Shown here: positions 34,405-56,828 of the stretch, piece by piece | Layout of the letters: every line of letters starts with the position of its first letter | Position numbering within the stretch: the stretch's first letter is position 1 | Assembly: GCA_022818135.1 (NCBI GenBank) | Contig: JAFMSR010000018.1 | Coordinates: forward strand, 17,244,847-17,308,846 | From: Saxidomus purpurata | Taxonomy: Eukaryota; Mollusca; Bivalvia; Venerida; Veneridae | DNA length: 64,000 nt | Reading direction: 5' to 3' | Notes under the pieces: generated by a model | What the model was told of the DNA's origin: nothing | The model's database searches: none | The model's input: the letters and a program-made list of their open reading frames with translations, nothing else | Translations under genes and position numbers: made by a program

Positions 34405-36680
34405 TATCACAAATGTTTAATTCTAGCATTTTCTTTTCATTTGCATGGTTACATGCGTTATCACCAGCTACTGATTTCTAACAGTTAATAATAGGTCTCC
34501 ACATGTGAATGTCAACTGTTCCACTTGCATTAAAACCATTTATTATTTTTTAACCATAAGGAAACTGCTGCAAATGTCACGTCTCATAAACACCATGTAA
34601 ACTTTCATCCAGGAGGCAAGGTTAACCCTGTTGAGCAGTTTCTACAGTTCGAAACCTTGGTTTACCGTTGACCATTGAACATGCAGCTACTGAGTACAAC
34701 TCCCATTTCAGATGTTTTCAAGTTCTACACATTATATGTGTTGAATGCAATAACAATAAACATTTATGGCTCTGTCAGTAAAGTTAATCGGAAGGCACAG
34801 TGACTTGGCATATTTTGGTATGAATTTTACTTAGAGCTGATTAACTGTGAATACAATTTATTTTTGACTGGAAATGTTTCCGAGTTTAATTCAAAGACCG
34901 CAGAAACACAAAGATATTCAGCCAGCAGAAATAACCCGCTATATGGTATATACTTCTTGAAAAACTTGACAATTCAGTGGAAGTTGTCCAAAGTGCTCGG
35001 ACGATCTGGTTATCAAACTTGGAAAGGGTGAACTGGTATCACTCTTTAAACTGTTACTTGTATGCTTGTCAGAAGTCAAGAATATGAATACCACTGACTG
35101 CAGCAGAACCCCTCTTCAAATACATTTACAAGGGATAAGTTGACAGATGCTTAACCAGTCTTTATACAATCTCTGCTGGACATGTCAAGTACAGTTAAAA
35201 CAAGTCCATTCGTAATATTTAACAGAAACATTTATTATGTCATTTATTATGTACAACTACCTAAGCATATAATGATCCCTTATATATACATATGTAACAA
35301 GTTTAAGTTGTATGCTTTAAATAAAAGGACCTGATTTTCACACAAAATGTATGAAAAATTTCATGAAAATGTGGTATTATGTGTCAACAAGGTTCAAGGT
35401 TTAAATTTGATTAATTATAGTTACTAAGTTGTTAAACATAGGTCACACAGTTTCTACATTGACCTAGAAATCATTGTGACAATTCATCATGAAGAGCAGA
35501 CATAAAGTATCATAGAGTTTTAACAATGTTTGCTTTACATCTGACCCTGTGACATAGCCTTTGACCAAAGGTGAGCCAGAAATAACTTTACCTAGAAATG
35601 CATTCATTGTTAAAGGTAATATATGCGGCCTCTACATAGCAAATAATGTTTTTCTTTGATGTGACCTACTATTGACCCAAGGTGAACCCAACTTGACCTA
35701 GAAATCATATAGATAAATATTCAGACCAATTTCTGTAAAGATTGCATGTCAAATGTTAACTCTAAAATGCTAACAATGCATGTGTAAACAGACGGTCAAC
35801 GGGTAATTACAAAAGCTTACCCTGGAGAACATTAAAATGAAAATGCATTCACGTGAGCTTGACATTTACTGATCATAAACGGTTCATTTTGAGCTTTTCT
35901 TTCTCAGGTTAGCTTTTCAGCACAAAAAGAATGATGGCATTTCATTACTGTAGCATGCCAGCTTATATCTTAATACTTCAATGCAAGGAATAAAGTAATG
36001 ACTATACAAGATGTAGTGTAAAAACTGGGAAAGATAGGCAAAATACTTTTCATGTCACTAACTGTGACCATATCCTTTTAGTTTGGCTATGGACATAGGT
36101 CTTAATGGCCTCACTGTCTCATCATGATGAAGTTGACCAATTGTACGAACTTAATTCACTTATAAACTCAATTGTGATCTTTAACTTTAAGCTACAGACA
36201 TCGGTCTTATTTGCCCAGTTACGACCCTAACATCAGCGTGACCCAGAAATACAAGATATCCTGCTCAATACTAGTATCGCGATGTAAGTGAAGCATTTAT
36301 CATTTATTGTACTGGGTCGATTTATATACCGAGGCCTGAGGAAGTTAAACCCGTACAAGATTATCGTTAGCACTGATACAACAGAGAACTGTTTTTACCA
36401 GCAATATACTGACTCGTATTAATTCTGTTAAAATACATTGATAGCACTACATGTACTTCTTTAATTCAACATATGTGTGATATTGCCACAAAACAAAAAC
36501 CCTCTCAAAAAACACAATGTTTATATTAATGTATACAAAACATAGTCATACGTCAAGTGCCAACAAAGTTTTTTAAATATTGAAGGAATTGCTGTACATT
36601 TAAATGCAAATACAAAAAATATGTAATAGGTAACAATTAAAAATCTGAAAAGTATTTTTTGCTCTTAGACTAAATCATAA
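34405..36680. other. Interval between convergent genes, no gene seen
   Basis: AT-rich. 35440-35780 and 36040-36260 have scattered 'tgacctagaaatcat' and 'gtgacc' echoes of a heavily decayed tandem repeat. No supported coding or RNA feature. Confidence 0.4.
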
Positions 36681-36681
36681 A

Positions 36682-36687
36682 TTTATT
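36682..36687 (-). terminator. AATAAA polyadenylation signal of the THAP/Kolobok gene
   Basis: AATAAA on the minus strand about 114 bp beyond the stop codon at 36801-36803. Confidence 0.55.
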
Positions 36688-36800
36688 TCTCTTTAAATTA
36701 TTTTTTGGGTGTCTGTTGTAATAAAAGAAAATTCTAACAATTTATACATTTTTGTCTAATTCTGATCATATCTTACTATGCCAATTAGCAGTTCCGGCTT

Positions 36801-45935
<9,135 letters not shown>

Positions 45936-46028
45936 TTCACAAAGATAATATAAATAACAAGTTAATCGTGTTTTCACGCCGAGTTTGTACGCTTGTTTAC
46001 TATAATCAATATGGCGGATCTCTATTGA

Positions 46029-46047
46029 GTACTGCAAGTGACGTCAC
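46029..46047 (-). promoter_or_regulatory. CRE-like palindrome plus GCAGTAC upstream of the THAP gene
   Basis: On the minus strand GTGACGTCACTTGCAGTAC lies about 95 bp upstream of the THAP ATG, matching 32641-32659 at 17 of 19 positions. A YY1-like 'atatggcgg' (plus strand, 46010-46018) lies between it and the ATG. Together they look like a short TATA-less promoter. Confidence 0.5.
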
Positions 46048-49000
46048 ACGGGAACTTTTCCGATGTTTTACGGAAGTCGCCGAGGATCATAAAATTGCGT
46101 TTCGGTGAGATACCGGCCAATGCGTATTGGCGATTTATGTCACAATAAACACGTTTCTTGTCGGAAATTTCCGCACAAATGTGTTCAGTGCACTTTATTT
46201 ATGGATGGCGTACAAAATATTAACAGGTGAAATTTTCAATCAATGGGACCTTTAAGTATATATAAAAGGGAGAATACTCTGTTATTATAAAAGGGAGAAT
46301 ACTCTGTTATTACTGTCTATTTTTAGAATAGATTACCAGTCCTGTATACTTTGGAGTATTCTGTTACAGTAAGATGACAAAATTTCTCATGAGACTAGTG
46401 GTTCAAACCCCACACAGAGCAAGTTTTTTTTTTTTTTTCTTTTTTTTTCTTTTCTTTTTTTTTTTAATAATTTTTGCCTGAATTATGGCCCTTTGCTTTT
46501 TTTCCACATATGTTATATATAGAAGAATACATTTGCGCTCGGCCAGCAGACTGGAAAATGAAAACCTGGTTTTGTGACAATTTCCTGTCACTTGTTATTG
46601 TATATATTCATCACTGTAATTAAAGTTGTGAATTTTGTATAGTGTCGAGTGTTTGATTACTCTGGTGTGTTTAGCCCCGACCATCCATCGTTACAAAGGT
46701 CACTTAACAGGCTGGCTACAACCCTTGGTATATCTGACTTACGTATCTCCGCGATAAATAAACTACCAAGCTGACTCTTTTAATGCATATCAAGCCTACA
46801 TATGTATTCAAACTGTTTCACAACACATAAAATTTAGTAATATATTATAAAATCATCAGCCCTACTAAAATGCATGTATCCACCAGGGGAACTTCCCCTA
46901 AGTACGCTCAGAAAATTGCTGAGAAGACTCTTTGGTGTAGGCAAGGCCAGGAAAGTGTCGCCTGTACCAATTCAATACATACAAATTGCTTATAGCGACC
47001 AGAACTGAATTGGAATCTGTTTATGACAATTTATTAACCAAATAAATACTTTTTCATTAAAACCAATAGCTACACTTTTGTTAGTAACTGGAATTAAACA
47101 TATAAGTTTTACATAAATATATCAAAGATTTTATTTTCTTTAACAATCAACACGATATAGATCAATTCACGCTAAAGTTTAACAATAAATGGAGGTAACA
47201 AAGACGGGCAGCTACAAAATTGACAATTGTGACCGGATTCCCGCCCAATTTTCTCGTTTTTATAGACACCTACTTTGTAAACTCAACACACTTGCATTAA
47301 ACAAGTATCTTATGTTAAGGTTGTACACATTAGACTAAGTATTCTATTATTATGTGATGAAATTGGAAATAGAACTGAATAGGAGAGTGCAGACTGAGAT
47401 AAAGCTCTATGGTTTGTTAGCGTAATAACTTTAAGTTCTTACTTGCTCACATACATGTAGCTACCCATTCCTTATTTTTATTTTTAATCAAGGCAAAATT
47501 TTGTCAAACAAATTTAATATAATTTTCAGTCAATTCGTCGTTAATTTCGTAAGAGAAATGCCATAACCTCGTAAACCGTTTGAAAGAACCTTAAATAAGC
47601 GTAAGCGTATGAACTTTCTACTTTGTAAATTGACGAATAGATATGTGTAATCTAACAATAAAATTTTGGAAGTTAACAAGAGTGTCCTTACCACGGATCT
47701 GAGAAACAACTCAAATTTATACGGTGTGGTTATTTCTTAATTACTTTTCCATACATTTTCATCTTATCTGTAGCCCTTTAGAAAGAGAATCAGGTGATAC
47801 GTGCAACAGTGAAGTCAAGCAAAAGATGGGTGATGTAAATGTATAAAACAATACCATGTTTTTGGTATTTGTATGTTGTAAACTTTTTCTAAGATCAATT
47901 AAAAGCATTATTTTATTTGATCAAAATGCAAATTTCAAATGTACCTGAGAATATCAAATTGAGTATGTTGGTGGTAGGACACACACATTTTACCCCAGAC
48001 ACTTGATGTTCATAGTGAAATTAAGGGATTCCGATGCTGAACATATGGGCCAAATTACAATTATTAATTCCAGTTGGTCACAATATGCCATGAATATGTA
48101 GATGATTGTAAGTGCTTCTAAAGTTGGAAGTAATTTCTTTAAAATCAGTTTAATCCTGTCAAACAGTTCTTCATTTTAGTACGATTTTTATCAATAAAAC
48201 TGAGATAAGTGTTGTAAGCTGGAGAAATGTCTTAATCCTGATTATTTCCATCTTTAATTGTGTTAAATGAAATGCGTAAAGAAGATGTAATGCATTGGGT
48301 TAAAGCTTTGCCGGAAGTCAATCATATATTTTTGAACAGATATTGACAGTTCTTTTTAAGTCTGACCATGCCAAAAAATACTGTCTTTTCAAAAGCATGT
48401 GTTCCATTGCAGTATCTAGTGAAGGATTTTTGGTAGTCAACGTACATATGGTTGTTACTATACAAGGGTCCTGCAAACAGTTTTGTCATTGGGGTTTGAT
48501 TTTTGAAGGGAAGCGTTTTATTAATAATAGTTTTTTTTTATATAAACCTCCAACGTTCCCCCCTCACCATGAACCAAGTCCTGAAATGCAGCTAGATAGT
48601 TTTCTTTGGTATCTGTTGTAGTGACTGGTATATAGTGATGCCAAGAGACATAAAGAAGTCGCATGGACTCGAGTCTGGTGAGTTAAGCGGATGGCTTACA
48701 ACATGCACGTTTTAAGACGCCAACAATGTTGTGAACTCATGGCACCTGTTAGAGAAGGCGTTGTCATGGATCAGATGGAAATCTTATGCTTTGACGCCTC
48801 TTATTGCAAAACTTTTCAACTTTCTTTACAAAGTGACTGTATGGCCAGATGGAAAAGGCACTTGAACTACTGGGGCATTTTCATTTGGTTAACAACAGTA
48901 TTATTAATAAATGTCTAATTACAATGTAAGAGCTTAATCAAACCACTTTAAGTCATTAATTATCGATAATTTAAAGTAAAACAAAACGGATCAGAAGAAT

Positions 49001-49299
49001 AATTAGTTGTTGAATAGTGGCACACATACTTATTTGATCTATAATTAAATGTTACAAATAAGTGAAAAACTTATTTACTTCAAAATGGAGTGACTGAAAA
49101 TGTGATTAACATACACATTTTGACTCCCTTGACCCATGGCGCCAAAAACTAGGACACAAGGTCAAGTCACAGAAACATGCTATTAACACATTTAAGGTCT
49201 TATTTGATGACCAATCTACATGAAAATTAGGCATAATGTTTGTCTTGATGATTACTGTGTCATGATTGAATACCGGTAAATCTTACTAGCGATTGTTTC
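46048..49299. other. Intergenic, no gene recognised
   Basis: A 27-bp sequence (tataaaagggagaatactctg...) is repeated twice in tandem at 46258-46312. 46425-46466 is a T-rich run, followed by a fragment of the 'attatggccctttgcttttt' repeat. 46252-46255 is TTAA followed on the minus strand by AGGTCCCATTG, a possible transposon terminus. 46620-49299 shows no supported feature. Confidence 0.4.
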
Positions 49300-49840
49300 T
49301 AACGAAAATAACGTAAGTCTACCCCATTTGACTTTGACGTTTGAGCTATTGACCCCTAACTACAATATGCAAAACTAGACTTCATAACGAAAAGTTTAAC
49401 GAAAATCCAGCAAGGATTGTCGGAGAAAAAAGCCCTTTACCTTTGAATTAGTGACCCAAAGTTATGATATTGGCAACTAAAATTCATACTCATGCTTCCT
49501 GCAAAATGTTATAGAAATCCAGCATGGGGTATTAGAGAAGCATGGACAATATTTTCGGTTTTCAAGTCCCTGTGACCATGAACTTTGAGTAAGTGACCCC
49601 AAATTATAATTTGCCCAACTACCCTTTATATTGGCGATTCCTACAACGTTTTATGAAAATCCAGCAAGGTGTTTTGGAGAAAAAGTGCGGACAAGATTCT
49701 CTGTTTTCAGTGACCTTGACCGTTGAGTTTGTGATCTGAAATTATAATATTCGCAACTAGACTTCATACTGATGCTTACCGCAAGATGTTATTAAAATCC
49801 AGCAAGGGGTATCGGAGAAGAAGTGCGTAAAATATTTTAC
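49300..49840 (+). repeat. Diverged tandem repeat, about 125-bp unit
   Basis: Four decayed units with 'gaccccaaattataatttgc', 'caactagacttcatact', 'gttatgaaaatccagcaagg' and 'tattggagaagaagtgc' recur between 49330 and 49830. Confidence 0.7.
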
Positions 49841-49844
49841 TATA

Positions 49845-50030
49845 TATGGCGCTCACATTTCTGTTTCGGTTTTATCATGGTTTGTACCACGTTGGAATCG
49901 ATGGGTAAACGCAAGTCAATTTTTCGCGTTTAAACGCGATAAACGGGTCATTCCAAATATCGAAACACCGGTAGTACACGGGTAAAAAGGCGTGTCCAAA
50001 ACATTTAGCCAATCAGAAGATTTTCAAGTA
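49845..50030 (+). mobile_element. Degraded copy of the TACAGTGGCGCTCAC element (beta type)
   Basis: 'tatggcgctcacatttctgt', 'aaacgggtcattccaaatat', 'aaggcgtgtccaaaac' and 'agccaatcagaagatt' align in order with the elements at 62049 and 62873. It is diverged and lacks the distal third. Confidence 0.65.
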
Positions 50031-52399
50031 AGTGATATAGTTTCAGAACATCTAAAACAAGGACTTATTCTTGTATACACTTGTTGCAGTTCTAGTAATT
50101 TGTAAAAATAGGTGTAGTAATGCCAGCACCTGACTTTATGAATATTCCCACTGAACAGCTGAAATAATCCTTACATTTGGTCACACCATGATTTGAACCC
50201 AGAACTACTACGTGACAGGTAGACATCTAACTTCAAGCTAAAAGCTAGCACAACAGTAAGGCTGTTGGAAGTACTGGTAGCCTTAATTTGAACCTGCTAA
50301 TCACTACACTCCTCTCAATTAAGCTTCTTTGTCAGAAGCCGGGTATCAACTATACTTCTACCATTTCTAGCCTGTAATGGCTCCAGTAGTAGCCTATAAT
50401 CGCACACCAATTATCCTTATCGCCGTGGTGCAACGATATACCGGTATATGCAATACTGAGCCAGGCCGATACGTACCGCGGTACAAAATTCTCCTATCGC
50501 GATGATCTGAGCACTTTACACATTGTTATACTCGAAATAAATCAGACTGTCGCATCTGGACAAAATAAGACCAAATTACATCATAAGTTTATAAGGGTCG
50601 GTGGCACTTATCGGTCCATCTGATGCATTAAAGAGAATATTACCCTGAACTTGTCGTTTGATTTTGAAAATGTGCTAGCTATACATAGAATTCAGGTTTC
50701 TTGTGACAGACATTATCACTTACTATACAGATCACAGACACAAAAATTTACTTTATAACTTACTTCAGAAGTTGATTTAAATTTCTATACTACCGGACTT
50801 CTCTATCTTCTAAACTGCTTCGAAAGATTAATACTTACTACTTTCAATGTTGCATTTGACGGCAGGCACAAACTTCGTATTTCAAATACAAAAAGACATG
50901 AAAAGGTAAAATAAATCACTTTCTTATATTTCTATTTAAAGACTTACAGTATTCAAAGCTTGAACATCATTGCCGAATCTGATCACACAATTTACATATA
51001 GGACTTGCTATATTTGAAAGAAGATTAACACTTTTACACTTTTCCACTGCCTGCACTAAAAAAAATTAATGCAATGGGCTATACCCTATATGCCTGTACA
51101 AAATTAATGAGACATTTCTGACAATTTCACAATTTTGCAAGACTTTGTATAGAAATTTCAAAGCATATACTGCTCTATTTTGAAATATGAGCCTTGAAAT
51201 CTTGTTGTATACTATACACTAATTTAAATGAAACATTTGAGCTAATAGATAGCTTATTCATTTTACTTTGATTGTGGAACAAATTCTTGCAATCTATATT
51301 TAATACCCTTGATTTTAATACAGCAGATACCTCTGATATTGTCCATATGCTAAATATTGTACAAAATATTATGTGCATAGGACGCTAACTTTGTTGTATG
51401 ACCATGAGATCTTTCAGCAACCAACCAAATATCATTTTCTCTTTCACAGTTGATTTTAACTTTCAATTTGTTATTATCCGGATTCGATCAAGGTTCTAAT
51501 ATGAAGTTCAACATATTATGCAATATACAAACTTGAGATTTTTATGACCTGCTTGATGTGGTATTAAGGACAATCACTGGGAAATATGAGCACAAGTAAA
51601 TGACTTTCCAAATGTTTTAAACCATTCTTTGATTAGATAACTACCCTTATTTCTATTGCTCCTGAGATTAAGATAAAGACAAGCAAGTTGTGTGTACTTG
51701 ATCATGATTACAATGATTACCTTCCCAATATTCAATCATCTCACTTTATATTTTCCGGAATGTAACGTCTAAGTCAAAGTTTATATACACAAATTGATAG
51801 AAGGCTTTGAGTGAATGTCATGCATGCTATTAATAGAAGACTGTTCTGCCATTGTATTCTTGATTCAGCTTCTGGAAAAGCATAACCCAGCCTATGTGCC
51901 TAAGGTGTCGCACGTCATACACTGTTCTGGAGCCTGACTTTGAATTTAGAATATTCATACCCATTACAACTAAAAAATCTTTAGAATCATTTATATGGTA
52001 TTTGACTTAAAAATCATAAAATTGTATGAAAATTTAGGAGATTAGTTAAACAAAAAGCAATTGTTTAGGAAATCTAATCAGAAATGTCTGTATTTTAATC
52101 TTAAATCCCGGACATTTGACAGATTGAGCTTAAACTTCCATCATGAAAATCCAAAGTCTCCTCGAAAACTCCGAAGACTTTGCAGGTATGAAATCATACA
52201 AGATTACCACGAACTAATATGTGGCAAAAGGAGTTACCAAGGCAAAAATACAGGGTAAATTTTAAAATGCATGTTGGTTTTACTTGGAGCATCAATGCTT
52301 CTATAAATGAAGCGATATATGACCATGGACGTACTTGCACAATAATCAAATAACAGAAAAAGTTAATGATACCAATATTATTAAGCAGGTTTTTGAAAA
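50031..52399. other. Intergenic, no gene recognised
   Basis: Mostly featureless. 50165-50240 on the minus strand has 'tttagcttgaagttagatg' and 'ctgggttcaaatcatgg', a possible degenerate tRNA-derived SINE. 51760-52400 is AT-rich and lies before the RT fragment. Confidence 0.35.
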
Positions 52400-52640
52400 A
52401 ACAACCTACTTATTAGTATAAGAATTAGCGATTTCTTATCTATATAAATGATTTAGCATATTGTAGTCATAATAACATGACTATCGACTTATTTGCAGAC
52501 GATTCAAAATAAAATGAAGCTGGTTATAGTTACAATGAGAACAAACATTGAATGCCAGCTCCAAAAAATGTTAACTGCATTGTTGACTGGTGCAAAGTAA
52601 ACAATATGTCCTTACACCCTGCTAAATCAAAATTGACAAA
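52400..52640 (+). pseudogene. Reverse transcriptase fragment (Jockey-type non-LTR), dead
   Basis: In one plus-strand frame: FLIYINDLAYCSHNNMTI, then DLFADDSK, a stop, and further on (with a frameshift) WCKVNNMSLHPAKSKLT. These are the F.IYINDL, FADD and W..N.M.LHP.KS blocks of Jockey/CR1-type reverse transcriptases. Only about 80 codons survive, with stops and frameshifts. Confidence 0.75.
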
Positions 52641-52676
52641 AATATTAAATTTGTTCCTGTAACCGACTTTTGGTAA

Positions 52677-52950
52677 TACAGTGGCGCTCATGTCTTTGTT
52701 TCGTTTTTCGGCAGGAAAACGCAAGCAGCACTCGTTTTTCTTTGCCCGTTTTCGAAATGGGACGTTTTTCTGCTCGGACAATTTAAAAAACGGGGTTTTC
52801 TGCCCGCCCAGGCTGATTACACTACACAAGTGTACATAGCGAGTTCCGGCGATTTTTTTACAGCGGTAGCGTATGCAAATGCGTGAAAAACGAGTTCCTG
52901 CGGGTTTTTTAGCGAGCAGCAAATGCGTATGTATCGTTCGCTGTCGGAAT
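52677..52950 (+). mobile_element. TACAGTGGCGCTCA element, alpha type, copy 1
   Basis: Starts TACAGTGGCGCTCATGTCTT and continues 'cgtttttcggcaggaaaacg', 'gggacgtttttctgc', 'aaatgcgtgaaaaacgagtt', ending 'cgctgtcggaat'. It aligns end to end with 53003-53290 at moderate identity. Non-coding and CpG-rich. Confidence 0.8.
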
Positions 52951-53002
52951 GTTGTTTGCCTAGAGCCGTATTCAATAATCTAAATAAAGATGTAATTTAT
53001 GG

Positions 53003-53290
53003 TACAGTGGCGCTCACGTTTTTCTTCCGTTTTTCGGCTGGAAAACGCGAGCAGCGCGCGTTTTTCGCCCGTTTACGAAACGGGGCGTTTTTCTGCCCGC
53101 CTCGTGTAAAAAACGGCTGGTTGCACTGCACATGCGTGAACAGCGAGTTCCTGCGTTTTTTCCCGTTTTTACCCGTTTTTTACCGGGGTATCAAATGCGC
53201 ATGCGTGAAAAGCGAGTTCTTCCGTTTTTGCCGTTTTTTCCAGGGTAGCAAATGGGCATGCGCCACATGTGTTTCTTCACTGTCTGAATT
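53003..53290 (+). mobile_element. TACAGTGGCGCTCAC element, alpha type, copy 2
   Basis: Starts TACAGTGGCGCTCACGTTTT and continues 'cgtttttcggctggaaaacg', 'ggggcgtttttctgcccgcc', 'catgcgtgaaaagcgagttc', ending 'cactgtctgaat'. It holds many 'cccgtttttac'-like CpG blocks. It lies 60 bp outside the TTAA of the next element. Confidence 0.85.
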
Positions 53291-53350
53291 TTTGGTAAAA
53301 TCAGGCCTATCCCTACAAACTTTTAAAAATCGCGAGTATAATTTTAGATG

Positions 53351-56300
53351 TTAAGGTAAGTCGCGGGTTTCCCCCAGAAATCGGGTCATTTTTTAAAAGG
53401 CAACGCAGATTTAAGATATTTTGCATGACAACCCCTTGACTAATTGACTTTTGAAAAAATAATACGGTGAAGTGATATTTCCATTGGAACTGAGTTAAAA
53501 GCGCTACCTAGCGGGGAGGTGTATTTTCATCAATTTTCGTGAGATATATCTCTATCTATGTAGATAACGAAACGATCTAACTTTCATAAATGCAATGTCG
53601 AATCATTTATCAATCTGAAAAAATAAAAATATCTTATATTTTTGGCCAAAAAAAATGAAAAAGTGTGGAACGAACCCTGTAGGGACGACAATTTTCACAG
53701 CAAAAACAAATGCAAAGTTGACGCATTTAGCGTTAATTGCAAAAAAACGGCCCGAGAGAATTTTTTTTAAAAGCGCAATGGAATCTAAAACCAATTTAAA
53801 GAAATTTCATCAAATAAAAAAGGGGGGTCACCGTCCTTTTTTTCGTGCCACCGAAACTATTTTGAAGTCGAAAAAACATGAGAAACGTTGACGTAAAATA
53901 CAAGATTGGCGTGACGTAATGAGCCGTTACTGACGATTTCTGACGTGTCTTGTAAAAATAAATTACTAGCGTTGTAGCTTTATTATGCAGAAGTCACTTT
54001 AGATCGATAATTAAGAGTGATCAAGGTTACAAGTTACTGTTATTCGCCATGCAAACGTGCATTAAAAAAAAATACGTTTTCTTCATATTAAAGAAGCTTC
54101 ACAGACTTCAAGTTGTCTTCTCTCTGCCAATATTGCTTATTTATCGTGTACGAAAAAGGTAAATTGCGTATCGATATAAAATATCAATTAAAGAATTAAA
54201 AGGCTTCTGGCTGAAACACACTTTAATCGTCTTCGTTTAGATTAATGAAAAAAAGTCTTTAACATTATACTTGATGAAGCAAACAAAATCTTTCTTATGA
54301 AGATTAAATGAATTTTTTAAAACATGAAAACACTATATACTCTATATTATAGTGTTTAGTACATGTATAATTAATAATAGTTGCGTGTGCCGCAAAACGT
54401 CTACGATTTGCGGTAATACTGACCAGGAGTTGTACAGTATTGTGGGTTTCATGGAGCGCTTACCTATAAATACATTGAAAAAATTAGAAGGCATAAGTCA
54501 GGACTCGAACCTGTACGAAGATAACGCTAATTTACAATAATAAATTAGTTTCAACACATTTATACATTTGTATTAGTAATTTAAAGATGACAGTTCTTCG
54601 CAAACATCAGTGTACATTTACTTCGTTTGCTGAGATAATCAGATACATTCTAGTAAAATATGCTTTATATATCTGCATGGAGAGGGCATAGATAAGACAC
54701 TTTATACAAAAGAGTTATGAAGAGGACACGGGGTTTCAGGGTGTATTCAGCTGTTTACCTCTGATCTTTTTTCCTTGGTAATTCTATTCGCATAGCAGTC
54801 CTTTTATTGGATCATACATGTCTTGTACTTTATAAAAACCACTCCAGTCGGCTAGATATCTTTTAATTCATACCCGTATTTTGATGCCAGGGAAACGTGC
54901 GGTAAAAGCGATGTTTTATTGAATATAGCTGGTCCCACTTTGCCAAACCACACTATTTCATTCATTTATTTCCCTGTATTTTTGGGTTAGGTTCTTAAAA
55001 AGAGGCGTATAATGTTTTTATCAATTCTTGATAAGAATACTGGCATTGGGAAACTAAAATTACAGTCCCTATGGAAACTGAAGGGAAACTATTAATTTAT
55101 GCTAATTTATTCATTCTCGATTGCGCAACGAGTTCTTACAACTTAGATTATCGTTCTGGAGACTCATTCCAGATGAAATAAATCACGAAGAGAGAGAGCC
55201 AATGTGTAAATATTTGTGTCTTGCATATGGACACAATCGCCGTGGCACTGGTGGGGATCGAAACCAGGACATTCCGATCCTGAGGCGAACGCGCCCGCCT
55301 GTGCCACTACGTCTCCACTGAAGGGAAACTACAGACACATAGAATCAATGGAAGGGCGAAGACAATTTTCAAAAAATCTTCTTTACTTTATGGCACATAC
55401 CGCATTTTTCATTTTGATTTTGCAGAAACAAACAAAAGAATGTAGTTTTATAATGAGAATTTTTTTCTGGACTGTTCTTTATAAAAAGAAAAATTCTTAA
55501 AACTGAGACAGCATTTCATAATAATGAAAGTGATGGCTTAAATGCTGTTGTAATACACGGTTTGTCTCTACGTACATGTATAATAAAGATACTTAAACTG
55601 TTATATTGTATGTAACCCTATTGAATCGCTCGTCTGGTAATGATAATGTTGTTCGCGTTTCATCATGTAATCTTTTCTTGCGTGCTACTGTATTTGGAAG
55701 TTTGTTGTTGTTCAATTTATATCTAACCAGAAAAGAACTTAGATATCTTTCATGCCAGCATTGACTGCGTCGATTTTGTAAGTAAGGGTAATTTATAAAA
55801 CACTGTATCAAAGTGTATGTTAATAATCTATATAAAACGTTCATACTGGCAAGCATCGCTCGACCGAAATCCCGCCATACACACTGTTGTCCTGTGCATA
55901 TCCGCGCCTATTCTTATACTGTATTTACGATGGGCTAAATGCGGCAAGTAAAATAATATTTCTTCTTCACTTTTACGTCGAATGTTTTCTGTATAGTGTT
56001 TATTAATGTAACATTACACCGCAGTTCAGATCCTTGTTACAAGTAAATAAAATTGTGTCGAACTAGTTTGTAACACCGATCAATTGTTATCATTTTATTC
56101 AAATACGGTGTCCATTCAAATTTAAGATTTAAGTATCGACTACAAAGTATATCAACCATTGAAAGACCGATCTAAAGTGACTTCTGCATAATAAAGCTAC
56201 AACGCTAGTAATTTATTTTTACAAGACACGTCAGAAAACGTCAGTAACGGCTCGTTACGTCACGCCAATCTTGTATTTTACGTCAACGTTTCTCATGTTT

Positions 56301-56828
56301 TTCCACTTCGTAATAGTTTCGGTGGCACGAAAAAAAAGACGGTGACCCCCTTTTTTTATTTGATAAAATTGCTTTAAATTGGTTTTAGATTCCATTGCGC
56401 TTTTAAAAAAAATTCTCTCGGGCCGTTTTTCGCATTTAACGCTAAATGCGTCAACTTTGTAGTTATTTTTGCTGTGAAAATTGTCGTCCCTACAGGGTTC
56501 GTTCCACACTTGTTCATCTTTTTGGCAAAAATTATTAGATATTCTTATTTTTTCAGATTGATAAATAATTCGACATTGCATTTATGAAAGTTAGATCGTT
56601 TCGTTATCTACATAGACAGAGATATATCGAAAATAACACGAACATTGACGAAAATACACCTCCCCGCAATGTGGCGCTTTTAACTCTGTTTCCATCGAAA
56701 TATCTCTTCATCGTATTTTTTCTACAAAAGTATATTAATCGCGGGATTGTTATGCAAAATATTTTAAATCTGCGTTGACTTTTAAAAAAATGACCCGATT
56801 TCTGGGGGAAACCCGCGACTTACCTTAA
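53351..56828. mobile_element. TTAA-flanked non-autonomous DNA transposon with about 655-bp TIRs
   Basis: TTAA at 53351-53354 and 56825-56828 flank a 3470-bp element. The left end GGTAAGTCGCGGGTTTCCCC is mirrored exactly at the right end. Inverted arms run 53355-54006 and 56168-56824 with high identity, then stop sharply at 'tagatcg'. TTAA target duplication is diagnostic for piggyBac or Kolobok superfamilies. The interior (54007-56167) has no recognisable transposase: a 62-codon frame at 54352-54540 and other short frames lack motifs, and a tRNA-like SINE head sits at 55216-55318. Open frames in the arms (53603-53891, 56255-56581) mirror each other and are probably not genes. Confidence 0.9.
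55216..55318 (-). repeat. tRNA-derived SINE head, minus strand
   Basis: Minus strand: GGAGACGTAGTGGCACAGGC (A-box-like), 'ggcgcgttcgcctcagg' (anticodon-arm-like), and 'cctggtttcgatccccacc' (B box). The stems are imperfect. It is inserted within the TTAA element. Confidence 0.65.

Noticed and set aside
53603..53891. Basic open frames at 53603-53891 and 56255-56581
   Set aside because: They mirror each other in the two TIR arms of the TTAA element and contain no recognised domain.
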